44,024 bases of DNA from an uncultured Bacteroidales bacterium. Lineage in GTDB: Bacteria; Bacteroidota; Bacteroidia; Bacteroidales; Muribaculaceae. Each line of letters starts with the position of its first letter. Within the stretch, counting starts at the first letter, position 1. Positions 34,020-41,824 of the stretch are shown in pieces. A program made the position numbers and the translations under genes. The notes below the pieces were generated by a model, which saw only the letters and a list, made by a program, of their open reading frames with translations, was not told where the DNA came from and ran no database searches. The stretch spans positions 1-44,024 of the forward strand of contig URIC01000010.1 in assembly GCA_900547755.1 (NCBI GenBank), read 5' to 3'.

Positions 34020-34829
34020 TTATTTGGTTATTGCTACAATAATGCTTGCCATGGAGGCGATAAAAGATGCCAGGCCCATCCAGGTGCTGACCTGACGCCA
34101 CTGGTTGGTGTTCAGGTCGCGTTGAGCTGCTTTCACATCGTTAGGCAGAACATAGATTACGTCGTTTTGCTGCAGGTAGTATGCCGGTGATTCGAACAGA
34201 GAGCGGCTCTTAAGGTCTACGGTATAGAGCTGACGTTTCCCGCTCTTTTCGCGGATTACCATCACTTCGCGCTCAGCGGTGATATTCAGGTCGCCGGCAT
34301 CGGCCAAAGCCTGAAGGATAGTGTATTTGTCATCCTTGAAGTCGTAATTGCCGGGGCTGCTTACATCCCCAAGAATGGAAATCTTGGAGTTCTGGAAAGA
34401 CACGGACACAGAGAAGTCTTTCAGCAGACCCTCCTTGATTATACGCTGTTTAATCATCCCTTCCAGCTGACGGCGGTTGAGTCCGGCCACATGGAGTGTG
34501 CCTAACTGCGGGAAAACAATGTCGCCGGCCTCGTCCACACGGTATCCGAGGTCTATTTTGTTGCTGTTGTTATTGTTGTTGGTCGTGTGTATTTCAGTGG
34601 TCATCGTGCCCGGCTGCAGGTTGAACATCGTGCCCAATTCAGGGTCCTTGGTGGTGACCACGATACTGAGCAAGTCGTCCGGCTCTATGAGCAGGCCGGA
34701 ATTAGCCATTGTCGACTCAATGGAATTTGGCGCGAAGTCTTGAATGTACTGTACGTCTTTAGTGGTGGTACAGCCGGATGCCAACAGTAGAAGAGAACTG
34801 CCTATGAGTATGCTGAATTTTGATTTCAT
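34020..34829 (-). CDS. Polysaccharide export outer-membrane lipoprotein (Wza-like)
   Basis: A 269-residue lipoprotein. Start MKSKFSILIGSSLLLLASGC gives a signal peptide with lipobox LASGC and Cys20; an upstream in-frame start adds 28 residues that would bury the signal and is rejected. A poly_export domain follows (IEPDDLLSIVVTTKDPELG, YRVDEAGDIVFPQLGTLHVA), then an SLBB-type part (SKISILGDVSSPGNY, ILQALADAGDL). The last 30 residues form a helix (WMGLASFIASMASIIVAI) that would cross the outer membrane, as in Wza. It is the first gene of the operon and partner of the following Wzc-like kinase. Confidence 0.94.
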   Translation of the reverse strand: MKSKFSILIGSSLLLLASGCTTTKDVQYIQDFAPNSIESTMANSGLLIEPDDLLSIVVTTKDPELGTMFNLQPGTMTTEIHTTNNNNNSNKIDLGYRVDEAGDIVFPQLGTLHVAGLNRRQLEGMIKQRIIKEGLLKDFSVSVSFQNSKISILGDVSSPGNYDFKDDKYTILQALADAGDLNITAEREVMVIREKSGKRQLYTVDLKSRSLFESPAYYLQQNDVIYVLPNDVKAAQRDLNTNQWRQVSTWMGLASFIASMASIIVAITK

Positions 34830-34952
34830 CGGACTTATTGTGAATCTCGTATTAAATAAACATCTGTAAATGTGCGTGTTATGTATCGTGTACAAAAAAG
34901 TTGACACCGACATCCCTCATATATGGAGCAATGTCAATGCACATTTGCGCTG

Positions 34953-34960
34953 CAAATTTA
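34953..34960 (-). promoter_or_regulatory. Candidate -7 element for the polysaccharide operon
   Basis: TAAATTTG on the minus strand, matching TAnnTTTG, about 124 bases before the wza-like start codon. No TTG was seen at the expected distance. No UpxY-type antiterminator gene precedes the operon. Confidence 0.4.
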
Positions 34961-34982
34961 ATAAAAAATCGGGAAATTTTGT

Positions 34983-34990
34983 TAACTTTG
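34983..34990 (+). promoter_or_regulatory. -7 element for rpiB-folB
   Basis: TAACTTTG at 34983-34990, 41 bases before the rpiB start. It is back to back with the minus-strand element at 34953-34960, so the two divergent units may compete. Confidence 0.55.
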
Positions 34991-35031
34991 TACTCAGAAA
35001 ATACATTAATGAACAATAAATAGATTTTGAA

Positions 35032-35472
35032 ATGAAAATCGCTTTTGCTTCAGACCATGCGGGTTATGCCCTGAAAAAAGTTCTGGAAGAGTATGTTGAG
35101 AAAAAAGGATATGAGGTGATGGATTTCGGTACACATTCCGAAGACTCCTGCGATTATCCCGATTTTGCCCACCCGGCAGCTTTGGCTGTGGAGAGCGGCG
35201 AGTGTGATTTCGGCATATGTATGTGCGGTTCGGGCAATGGTATGCAGATGACCCTCAACAAGCATCAGGGAATACGTGCGGCCCTGTGCTGGGAGCCGGC
35301 TCTTGCTTCCCTGGCCAAGGAACACAACAATGCCAATATACTCGTTCTTCCCGCCCGCTTCATTTCCGAGGAGATGGCAGAGAAGATTGTGGATGCTTAT
35401 CTGGACGCCAAGTTCGAGGGCGGACGTCATCAGCGTCGTATTGACAAGATGCCCGTAGTTTGCGAATGCTGA
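35032..35472 (+). CDS. rpiB: Ribose 5-phosphate isomerase B
   Basis: A 146-residue RpiB/LacA/LacB-family isomerase interconverting ribose 5-phosphate and ribulose 5-phosphate. N-terminal IAFASDHAGYALKK carries the Asp-His pair, GTHSEDSCDYPDFAH is a family landmark, the catalytic Cys65 lies in CMCGSGNGM, and HNNANILVLPARF and GGRHQRRIDKM complete the set. folB starts at or just after its stop codon, so the two are coupled. Confidence 0.96.
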   Translation: MKIAFASDHAGYALKKVLEEYVEKKGYEVMDFGTHSEDSCDYPDFAHPAALAVESGECDFGICMCGSGNGMQMTLNKHQGIRAALCWEPALASLAKEHNNANILVLPARFISEEMAEKIVDAYLDAKFEGGRHQRRIDKMPVVCEC

Positions 35473-35480
35473 CCGCGTCT

Positions 35481-35837
35481 ATGACCATAAGCCTGGAGGG
35501 GGTGCGCCTATATGGCCACCACGGAGTGTTTCCGCAGGAGAAAAAGGTGGGAGCCGAGTTTGAGGTGTGGGTGGACTTGACACTACCTTGCCCCGATGGT
35601 TGCGACACCGATTGCCTCGCGGATACAGTCTCATACGCTGACCTATATGAGTCGGTACGGGAGGAGTTCGCCAGGCCCTCTGACCTGCTCGAGCATCTTG
35701 TGAAGCGTATGGCCGATGCCGTTTCGCAGCGTTGGCCCGGTTTCTCATCACTCAGTGTCAAGGTCCGCAAAGTGACTCCTCCGATACCCTCCTTCCAAGG
35801 CTCGGCTTCTGTGTCGCTGTGCCTTTCCAATGTCTGA
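35481..35837 (+). CDS. folB: Dihydroneopterin aldolase
   Basis: A 118-residue folate-pathway enzyme converting dihydroneopterin to hydroxymethyl-dihydropterin and glycolaldehyde. SLEGVRLYGHHGVFPQEKKV is the N-terminal signature, DTVSYADLYESVREEF holds the Tyr-region and substrate Glu, LLEHLVKRMADAV follows, and the catalytic Lys lies in VKVRKVTPPIP. Two starts are possible: ATG 35481 (MTISLEG), chosen by family length, and ATG 35466, which overlaps the rpiB stop and adds five residues. Confidence 0.92.
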   Translation: MTISLEGVRLYGHHGVFPQEKKVGAEFEVWVDLTLPCPDGCDTDCLADTVSYADLYESVREEFARPSDLLEHLVKRMADAVSQRWPGFSSLSVKVRKVTPPIPSFQGSASVSLCLSNV

Positions 35838-35852
35838 TATTTTCAGCTTTAT

Positions 35853-35897
35853 AAATAAAAATGCTCCGGAATTTGCATTTCCGGAGCATTTTTATTT
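35853..35897. terminator. Bidirectional terminator after folB
   Basis: A perfect 19-bp stem, AAATAAAAATGCTCCGGAA and its complement, with a 7-base loop. The A and T ends of the stem supply the tails. Confidence 0.88.
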
Positions 35898-36080
35898 ACT
35901 TTGCGCCCTGTTGATAGCGCAAATATTGAACATATTCTCTTTTAATGACGGTCAACGGACCGTGCTGTGCCATTGATTTAAGGTGCGCGGACTCGCCGAT
36001 AGCCACATAGCCTGAGAGCGAACAGTCCGTCTGTTATCCGTGCCGCCGCTCTGATTATAAATCTTATAAACGCACTCTAT

Positions 36081-36100
36081 ATATTATATTATATTATATT
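36081..36100 (+). repeat. Pentanucleotide tandem repeat directly before the glutamine synthetase start codon
   Basis: Four perfect ATATT units abut the ATG at 36101, with a partial unit before them. They occupy the ribosome-binding region, so unit number could alter translation. The remaining 180 bases back to the folB terminator show no clear promoter; TTACTTTG at 35894-35901 is a one-mismatch -7 candidate. Confidence 0.85.
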
Positions 36101-38293
36101 ATGTCGACTTCATTAAGATTCAAAAGCGTGGAGGAGGCTTCTTCCCGCAAAGCAAGACCGGTGGAAATTCCTGCCGAGCGTCCGGAGGTTTATTATGCCT
36201 CGAAGGTTTTTAACAGACAGAAGATGTTCGAGTACTTGTCAAAGGAAGCATTTGACGCTTTGGCGCAGGCCATTGACCTGAAGCGACCTCTGCCTCGTGC
36301 GGTGGCCGATGCGGTGGCCGAAGGCATGAGGCGCTGGGCCATAGACAATGGCGCCCGACACTATACGCACTGGTTCCAGCCCATGACTGACGGCACAGCC
36401 GAGAAGCACGACGCCTTTATCGAACACGACGGCAAGGGGGGAGTAATAGAGAAATTCACAGGAAAACTCCTTGTGCAGCAGGAGCCGGACGCATCCTCTT
36501 TCCCCAATGGTGGTATCCGGAACACTTTCGAGGCCCGTGGCTATTCCGCATGGGACATCTCTTCCCCGGCTTTCATAGTTGACAACACTCTTTGCATTCC
36601 TACTATTTTCATATCTTATACCGGGGAGGCCTTGGATTACAAGACCCCTTTGCTGCGAGCATTGAACAGTGTGGACAAGGCTGCCACACGTGTGGCCCGT
36701 ATGTTTGACCCTTCTGTGAAGCACGTCAACAGCAACCTGGGCTGGGAACAGGAATACTTCCTGGTGGATGAATCCCTTTATGCCGCCCGTCCCGACCTCG
36801 TGATGACGGGGCGTACCCTTATGGGGCATGAGAGCGCCAAGAATCAGCAGTTGGAGGACCATTATTTCGGCGCCATTCCTTCGCGTGTGGAGGCCTTCAT
36901 GCTTGATTTGGAGATTGAGTGTCACAAACTCGGCATACCGGCCAAGACACGTCACAACGAGGTGGCTCCCAACCAGTTTGAACTTGCTCCGATATTCGAA
37001 GAGACAAATCTGGCCAACGACCACAATCTCCTGTTAATGTCACTTATGGCGGAAGTGGCCCGTCGGCACAATTTCCGTGTGCTGCTTCACGAGAAGCCCT
37101 TCGCCGGAGTGAACGGTTCCGGCAAGCACAACAACTGGAGCCTCTCCACCGATACCGGAGTCCTTCTCTTCGCTCCCGGCAAGAGCCGCAGGGACAACCT
37201 CCAGTTCATTACCTTTGTCGTCAATGTCATGGCGGCTGTGCATAGGCATAACGCACTGCTTAAAGCCTCTATAATCTCCGCCACCAACGCCCATCGTCTG
37301 GGCGCCAACGAGGCCCCTCCGGCTATTATCTCGATGTTTCTCGGAACTCAGCTTTCACGAATCCTGGAGGGCATAGAGAGCAACACGACCGACAGCCTGC
37401 TTGACCTAAGCGGCAAGGAGGGCATGCGTCTCGATGTGGCTCAGATTCCCGAAATCATGGTCGACAATACGGACCGTAACCGCACTTCTCCTTTCGCATT
37501 CACAGGCAATCGCTTTGAATTTCGCGCCGTTGGCTCTATGGCCAACAATGCCTCGGCCATGATTGCACTTAACTCTGTTGTGGCTGACCAGCTCGATAGT
37601 TTCGCCGACAAAGTGGAGGGAGCCATGGCCTGCGGAAAAAGCATGGAAGAGGCTATGCTTGACGAGGTGCGTGTGCTGATTGCCGAAAGCAAGCCTGTAC
37701 ATTTTGACGGCAACGGCTACTCCGACGAGTGGAAGGAGGAAGCAGCCCGCCGTGGCCTGGACACCGAGACCTCCGCTCCCCTTATGTATGACGCTTACTT
37801 ATCGCCTAAGAGTGTGGAAATGTTTGCACGTGCCGGAGTATTCAGCAAGCATGAGCTGGAAGCTCGTAATGAGGTGAAATGGGAGATGTACACCAAGAAA
37901 ATACAGATTGAAGCCCGTGTGCTCGGCGACTTGGCTATAAATCACATTCTCCCCGCCGCCACCCGTTACCAAAGCACACTGCTTGACAACGCGGATAAGA
38001 TTATGCGTCTGTTCCCGGAAGCGGATGCCGGAGAGATAGCTGCGGCTGACCTTAAGAGTATCCGCGATATGGCGGCGCACATGTGCGCCATCCGCAATGA
38101 AGTGGCGACAATGGTGGAAGCTCGCAAGGTGGCCAACCGCATAGAGTCCGAGCGGGAGAAAGCCATAGCCTACCATGACAATGTGGTGCCGCGCATGGAA
38201 ACCGTACGCGAACACATAGACAGCCTTGAGCTGATGGTGGATAACGAAATATGGCCGCTGCCGAAGTACCGGGAACTCCTCTTCATCCGTTGA
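36101..38293 (+). CDS. glnN: Glutamine synthetase type III
   Basis: A 730-residue GSIII, the large dodecameric glutamine synthetase typical of Bacteroidota, forming glutamine from glutamate, ammonia and ATP. The N-terminal region has YYASKVFNRQKMFEYL, then ARHYTHWFQPMTDGTAEKHD, a family-specific motif. The catalytic core has NSNLGWEQEYFLVDE (metal-binding Glu), ARHNEVAPNQFELAP-type sequence, GVNGSGKHNNWSLSTDTG with the ATP-binding part, and TGNRFEFRAVGSMANNAS. The C-terminal 150 residues are the helical extension of GSIII. It is preceded by the pentanucleotide repeat, and no nitrogen regulator or amt gene is adjacent. Confidence 0.97.
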   Translation: MSTSLRFKSVEEASSRKARPVEIPAERPEVYYASKVFNRQKMFEYLSKEAFDALAQAIDLKRPLPRAVADAVAEGMRRWAIDNGARHYTHWFQPMTDGTAEKHDAFIEHDGKGGVIEKFTGKLLVQQEPDASSFPNGGIRNTFEARGYSAWDISSPAFIVDNTLCIPTIFISYTGEALDYKTPLLRALNSVDKAATRVARMFDPSVKHVNSNLGWEQEYFLVDESLYAARPDLVMTGRTLMGHESAKNQQLEDHYFGAIPSRVEAFMLDLEIECHKLGIPAKTRHNEVAPNQFELAPIFEETNLANDHNLLLMSLMAEVARRHNFRVLLHEKPFAGVNGSGKHNNWSLSTDTGVLLFAPGKSRRDNLQFITFVVNVMAAVHRHNALLKASIISATNAHRLGANEAPPAIISMFLGTQLSRILEGIESNTTDSLLDLSGKEGMRLDVAQIPEIMVDNTDRNRTSPFAFTGNRFEFRAVGSMANNASAMIALNSVVADQLDSFADKVEGAMACGKSMEEAMLDEVRVLIAESKPVHFDGNGYSDEWKEEAARRGLDTETSAPLMYDAYLSPKSVEMFARAGVFSKHELEARNEVKWEMYTKKIQIEARVLGDLAINHILPAATRYQSTLLDNADKIMRLFPEADAGEIAAADLKSIRDMAAHMCAIRNEVATMVEARKVANRIESEREKAIAYHDNVVPRMETVREHIDSLELMVDNEIWPLPKYRELLFIR

Positions 38294-38354
38294 TGGCAGC
38301 CTGACTTTGAACCAAGAGCGGTAAACGAATGTTAAAAGAGCAAAGATTATTCAG

Positions 38355-39137
38355 ATGCTTAATCTCCGTAACATATTGGATACCCGTCAGGCGCGGACAG
38401 TGCATGTGTGCTTCCATATATTGATGCTGTTGCTGTCTGTCTTCCTGATTATAAGCATCTCTATGGATACGTTCCGGGATATCGAGCTGTATGATTCTCC
38501 CCGCTTTGTCCGCTTGCAGACCGGCATTTGCGCTTTCTTCATGCTTGACTTCTTCGTGGAGCTGCTGTATGCCAGACGCCGGTGGCGATATGTGGCTACT
38601 CATTTTTTCTTTTTTCTCGTTTCCATTCCCTACCTTTATATAATTTACAGGCTGCACATCCGCTTGACTCCTGAGGTAGCTTATCTGGTGCAATATATAC
38701 CTCTGGTGCGGGGCGGTTATGCGTTGGCTGTGGTGGTAGGTTGGTTCACGTATAACAAGGTGACCGGTATTTTCGTAACATACCTGGTCACTCTGTTGGC
38801 TACGGTCTACTTTGGTTCTCTTGTCTTCTATATGTTCGAGTCTCCTACCAATCCCGATGTATTCACATATCAGGACGCGCTATACTGGGCCTGCATGGAC
38901 ACTACGACCGTCGGCTCGGACATATACGCCATTACGGATGAGGGCAGGGTGGTGAGTGTGGTTCTCGCCGCACTCGGAATGATGATGTTCCCGATTTTTA
39001 CCGTGTACATCACTTCCGTTATCAGCAACAAACGCCAGGGGCGGGAGAATGTGCTTGTCCACACTGACGAGAATATGCCTCAGCTCTCGGTATCCTTGCC
39101 TATGTCGAATAAGAAAGATAAAAACAGCGACACGTAA
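38355..39137 (+). CDS. Potassium-channel-like membrane protein with non-canonical filter
   Basis: A 260-residue integral membrane protein. Helices lie at about 18-36, 55-72, 82-100, 112-130 and 138-160, then a pore helix and filter, then a last helix at about 195-218. The pore segment reads YWACMDTTTVGSDIYAITDEG: the filter TTVG is present, but the canonical TVGYGD has become TVGSD, with one residue fewer and no Tyr-Gly. The overall layout is that of a voltage-gated-like or two-helix potassium channel (Ion_trans_2). Conductance selectivity is therefore uncertain. The C-terminus is a 40-residue cytoplasmic polar tail. It follows glnN by 61 bases and may be co-transcribed with it. Confidence 0.8.
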   Translation: MLNLRNILDTRQARTVHVCFHILMLLLSVFLIISISMDTFRDIELYDSPRFVRLQTGICAFFMLDFFVELLYARRRWRYVATHFFFFLVSIPYLYIIYRLHIRLTPEVAYLVQYIPLVRGGYALAVVVGWFTYNKVTGIFVTYLVTLLATVYFGSLVFYMFESPTNPDVFTYQDALYWACMDTTTVGSDIYAITDEGRVVSVVLAALGMMMFPIFTVYITSVISNKRQGRENVLVHTDENMPQLSVSLPMSNKKDKNSDT

Positions 39138-39225
39138 AACAAATGAGTGTCTCTATACGTTAATATACCGAAGGGCAGAAAACCTCTGTCCTCTATTGAT
39201 GTGTACTACTCTAAATTATTAAGTT

Positions 39226-39747
39226 ATGATAAGTGAAAAATTGCACAAAGCGATGAACGACCAGATTAATGCTGAAATCTGGTCTGCCTACCTCTATCTC
39301 TCCATGTCCATGGATGCTGAAAACAAAGGCTTCAGAGGTGTGGCAAACTGGTTCTACATCCAGTTCAAAGAGGAGATGGACCACGCCCGTATCTTCATGA
39401 ACTACCTCAACTCTCGCGATTGCAAGGTGGAACTCGCGCCCGTGGCCGAAGTACCCACTTCCTGGGAGACTGTGCTCGACATGTTTGTCCAGACTCTTGA
39501 GCATGAGAAGAAAGTTACCTCCCTTATAAACAATCTTGCCACTATCGCTCACGAAGACAATGACTTCGCAAGCTCGAACCGCCTGATTTGGTTTATAAAC
39601 GAGCAAGTGGAGGAGGAAGAGACAGCCCGTGGCATGATTGATGCCTTCAAGGCTGTGGAATCCAACAAGTATGGCTTATATATGCTTGACAAGGAGCTTG
39701 ACAGCCGCACATACTCCACACCCTCGCCCCTCGCACAGAAGGATTGA
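39226..39747 (+). CDS. ftnA: Ferritin (non-haem iron storage)
   Basis: A 173-residue bacterial ferritin subunit forming a 24-mer iron store. Ferroxidase-centre residues are visible: Glu17 in NAEIWSAYLYLSMSMD, Glu50 and His53 in FKEEMDHARIF, then the second-half ligands in TLEHEKKVTSLIN and INEQVEEEETARGMID. The C-terminus ends YSTPSPLAQKD. Length is normal. It has its own leader of 88 bases after the channel gene and ends at a strong terminator. Confidence 0.96.
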   Translation: MISEKLHKAMNDQINAEIWSAYLYLSMSMDAENKGFRGVANWFYIQFKEEMDHARIFMNYLNSRDCKVELAPVAEVPTSWETVLDMFVQTLEHEKKVTSLINNLATIAHEDNDFASSNRLIWFINEQVEEEETARGMIDAFKAVESNKYGLYMLDKELDSRTYSTPSPLAQKD

Positions 39748-39770
39748 CACTTTTAAGTTCTTAGATACAG

Positions 39771-39812
39771 AAAAGGACTCTGCGCCGCTTCCGGCCTTGC
39801 AGAGTCCTTTTT
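39771..39812 (+). terminator. Terminator after ferritin
   Basis: AAAAGGACTCTGC (39771-39783) pairs with GCAGAGTCCTTTT (39799-39811) around a 15-base loop, followed by T. It lies between convergent genes and could serve both. Confidence 0.82.
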
Positions 39813-39869
39813 GAGTGTTATCCCTTTTGTCTTGTGTTATTCTGTAATCGAGGCTTTGCGGGAGGTGCC

Positions 39870-41750
39870 TTACTCCACGCGGGTCACTTCGTCCACGCCG
39901 TTTATGTCGTAGATTTCCTGGATTATGCGCTGAAGTTCGTCCCAGGAATGTACACTCAGCGAGATAGTCAGGTCGAAGATATTGTCCTCGGTCTTTGTGG
40001 TTATGCCTTTTATGCTGAGGCGTAGCTTTTCACTTATGCACTCTATCATGTCGGACAGCATGTGTACGCGGTCCACACCCTTGATGCGTATGGAGGCAGG
40101 GTAGAGTATGTCCGGATTCTCCTTGAAGTCCACGCGGGTTATTGAGTCGCCGTGGGCCGAGGCTTCTCCGATTGCCCTGGGGCAATCGCGCTTGTGGATT
40201 TCAATCTCGTTGTAAGGCAGACGGAAACCTATCACCTCCTCGCCAGGCATCGGCTTGCAATGCTCGCATAGCCTGTACGGCACCTTGGGCAGGCGGGCTA
40301 TATAATTGCGCAGGAAGCGTTTGGCCTTGTAAGAGACGACAGACGAGAGCCACTCCGGGTCCGGCTTGGCGTCCTCTCCGGTATATATCTCCACGACATC
40401 TCCTCTTTTGAGGACTGTGCGGACCGAGGCCAGCCGGCCGTTTATGCGCGCGTATTTGGCGAACTCGCCTATCTTGCTGTGTATCTCGAAAGCGAAGTCA
40501 AGGGCCGTGCTCTTCTGCGACATTTTAAGCGGCTGCCCCTGAGGCGTGAATACCATTATGTCGTCGTTATAGAACGATGTCACCACATTGTCTATGAAAT
40601 GGGCGTCGTTGCCGAAAGATGAGATTTCGTTCAGGGTAGTGCGGAATTTCTTAAGCCAGGAAGAGAAGATACTGCAGGCATCCTTGGCCATACAGCCGAG
40701 TTTTGAGGTTTCCATCATGCGCTCCGAGCTGATATGCACCTCTTCCCATACGCCCGACTTCGAAAGCAATTTCACGTGGAAACTGCGGTAGCCGTTCTCC
40801 TTGGGCGAGTCGATGTAATTGACGATGCTGCCCGGCTTCTCGTTGAAATTATCCGTCAGCGCCGAGTAAACCCGCAGGGCCGCCCGCTTCTCGTCCATAC
40901 CCTCCGGGTTGGGAAACACTATCTGGATGAAATGCTTGTAATCCAGGTGATAGAAGTCCGTCTGATGTTTGCGCATCTTGCGCCACAGGCTATACGGCTC
41001 GCGATATACGGCATACACCTCGGCCTTGATGTCGGCATTGGAAAGCAAATCCTTTATTTCATTCTCGAAGATGCGCAGACGGCGTGCGTTTCGCATCTTG
41101 TCATCCTCCAGCATCTTCAGAAAGTCCTCGTACTCATGCGGACAGCGGTAACGGAAACTCAGGTTCTCAAGCTCGGTTTTCACGTCATAGAATCCGAGAC
41201 GGTTGGCTAACGGAGCGTAGAAATAGTCAGTCTCGCCCGCAATCTTCATCTGCTTGTCCGGGCGCATGGACTGGAGGGTGCGCATATTGTGCAGACGGTC
41301 AGCCAGTTTAATGAGGATACCGCGGATGTCGCCGCGCATCGCTCCCAGCATGTGCTTGAAGTTATCCAGCTGCTTGCTCATCTCGAAATGCCTGTCCTTG
41401 CCGCCGTCAGGCTTGGTGACAATCCGGACCAGCCCCTCCACATCTGTGCCGAACCTGCGGCGGATATCCTCGAATGTATAGTTGGTATCCTCCACTACGT
41501 CATGCAGCAGGCAGGCAATCACCACGTTGACATCCAGGTGCAGCTCATTTGCCGCAATCAGGGCCACCGCAATCGGGTGGGTGATATAAGGCTCGCCGCT
41601 CTTGCGCCGCTGTGAGCTGTGAGCCTCCTTGGCAAACCTATACGCCTCCTTGAGACGTTTAAGGTCAAGTTCGCTGACTCGTTTGGCCATAGACTCGAAA
41701 AGAGCCTCGGCGCGGGTATCCACCATAGGTACGTAAAGTTCCTGCTGCAT
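39870..41750 (-). CDS. RelA/SpoT-family (p)ppGpp protein with degenerate synthetase domain
   Basis: A 626-residue stringent-response protein. Start ATG 41750 is preferred over 41777 because a GAGGAGG ribosome-binding site (41758-41764) lies 7 bases before it. The HD hydrolase domain is intact: YITHPIAVAL, LLHDVVEDT and LADRLHNMRTLQSM. The synthetase domain keeps SPKENGYRSFH, but the Arg of the usual D....FR motif is Ile (LDYKHFIQI), EVQIRT reads EVHISS, and the AAHW motif is absent. TGS (MVFTPQGQPLKM), a CEHCKPMPGEEVIGF segment and a C-terminal ACT domain follow. It probably acts mainly as a (p)ppGpp hydrolase, with a separate synthetase elsewhere; that is inference. Confidence 0.92.
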   Translation of the reverse strand: MQQELYVPMVDTRAEALFESMAKRVSELDLKRLKEAYRFAKEAHSSQRRKSGEPYITHPIAVALIAANELHLDVNVVIACLLHDVVEDTNYTFEDIRRRFGTDVEGLVRIVTKPDGGKDRHFEMSKQLDNFKHMLGAMRGDIRGILIKLADRLHNMRTLQSMRPDKQMKIAGETDYFYAPLANRLGFYDVKTELENLSFRYRCPHEYEDFLKMLEDDKMRNARRLRIFENEIKDLLSNADIKAEVYAVYREPYSLWRKMRKHQTDFYHLDYKHFIQIVFPNPEGMDEKRAALRVYSALTDNFNEKPGSIVNYIDSPKENGYRSFHVKLLSKSGVWEEVHISSERMMETSKLGCMAKDACSIFSSWLKKFRTTLNEISSFGNDAHFIDNVVTSFYNDDIMVFTPQGQPLKMSQKSTALDFAFEIHSKIGEFAKYARINGRLASVRTVLKRGDVVEIYTGEDAKPDPEWLSSVVSYKAKRFLRNYIARLPKVPYRLCEHCKPMPGEEVIGFRLPYNEIEIHKRDCPRAIGEASAHGDSITRVDFKENPDILYPASIRIKGVDRVHMLSDMIECISEKLRLSIKGITTKTEDNIFDLTISLSVHSWDELQRIIQEIYDINGVDEVTRVE

Positions 41751-41781
41751 ATAAATTCCTCCTCTAAAAACTAACAAACCA

Positions 41782-41812
41782 CGAAGTTACAGAAAAATCC
41801 CCAATCCTCCAA
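41782..41812 (-). promoter_or_regulatory. Promoter of the Rel/SpoT gene
   Basis: On the minus strand TTG (41810-41812), a 20-base spacer, then TAACTTCG (41782-41789), 32 bases before the start codon. It is the same -7 variant as before the DUF3127 gene. Confidence 0.6.
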
Positions 41813-41824
41813 AATTAATTTTCA

